NCBI GenBank assembly: GCA_018239705.1
Contig: JAFEGS010000601.1
Location: 1-14,789, forward strand
Direction of reading: 5' to 3'
Source: Verrucomicrobiota bacterium
GTDB lineage: Bacteria > Chlamydiota > Chlamydiia > Chlamydiales > FEN-1388
Length of the DNA: 14,789 nt
The stretch's first letter is position 1, and each line of letters begins with the position of its first letter. Below are positions 14,660 through 14,789 of the stretch, piece by piece. The position numbers were made by a program, and so were the translations under genes. Under the pieces are notes generated by a model that searched no databases, was not told the origin of the DNA, and saw only the letters and a program-made list of their open reading frames with translations.

Positions 14660-14756
14660 TTTCTCTTAAGTCTCCGCGTCTCTCAAGCCTCTGCGTTGAA
14701 AAATTTCTTACATTTTATCCTAAACAGCTTTTTGCCCAAAAATTCAACGCAGAGCG
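14660..14756. repeat. Inverted repeat with AACGCAGAG-type motif
   Basis: CTCTGCGTTGAA (14689-14700) and TTCAACGCAGAG (14743-14754) are perfect 12-bp inverted arms with a 42-nt AT-rich spacer. Upstream, TCTCTTAAGTCTCCGCGT (14662-14679) is followed by the degenerate copy TCTCAAGCCTCTGCGT (14681-14696). Read on the minus strand this is the AACGCAGAG...GACGCGGAG style of short repeat seen dispersed in various bacterial genomes. The remaining bases to the window end show no gene. Confidence 0.6.
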
Positions 14757-14789
14757 TGACAAACCCTACGTGCCCCTTACCGGGAAATA

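Noticed and set aside
1..14789. CRISPR arrays, tRNA, rRNA or transposase genes
   Set aside because: No regularly spaced direct repeats with unique spacers, no cloverleaf or rRNA-like stretches and no transposase motifs were seen.

Overview
The window looks like a chromosomal segment of an environmental, amoeba-associated member of the Chlamydiae (Parachlamydia/Waddlia/Criblamydia-like). The clues are an oversized penicillin-binding protein 2 of about 1050 residues, a TyrP-type aromatic amino acid transporter, secreted kinase-like proteins, and single-copy metabolic genes mixed with lineage-specific unknowns. The assignment rests on gene content read by eye; no database search was run.

Layout. 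1-72 (-) is the N-terminus of a predicted AAA-type ATPase leaving the window, with two near-identical 33-bp palindromes in its upstream region. 193-1701 (-) is Nnr, the bifunctional NAD(P)H-hydrate repair enzyme. 1834-3114 (+) and 3080-4228 (-) are two paralogous kinase-like proteins with signal peptides; they converge and overlap tail-to-tail by 35 bp. The second is joined by an ATGA stop/start overlap to a DUF58/vWA-fold protein (4225-5112, -). 5113-5563 holds a good promoter and a compact unit of about 220 nt with a 50-codon ORF. 5564-9482 (+) is a tight three-gene unit: an unknown 397-residue protein, a POT-family peptide transporter, and a leucyl aminopeptidase; the last two form an obvious peptide uptake and hydrolysis pair. 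9461-9673, between converging genes, is a striking low-complexity dyad: a degenerate ~9-bp repeat array folded back on itself with 43-bp perfect arms. 9693-10934 (-) is TyrP and 11025-14186 (+) is PBP2; their divergent promoters share overlapping -35 boxes inside a palindrome. 14196-14654 (+) is a small exported protein gene interrupted by one in-frame TAA, followed by a short dispersed-type repeat.

The most interesting points are these. (1) The two secreted kinase-like proteins lack the usual beta-3 lysine but both carry a lysine at the third glycine position of the glycine loop, the arrangement known from eukaryotic WNK kinases. (2) One of them is translationally coupled to a DUF58 protein. 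(3) The promoter, hairpin, Shine-Dalgarno and ORF unit at 5229-5481 is probably unannotated. (4) The 9.5-kb dyad array is unusual. (5) PBP2 appears to have a leaderless start driven by a promoter overlapping that of tyrP. (6) A strong intrinsic terminator points antisense inside the first codons of pepA.
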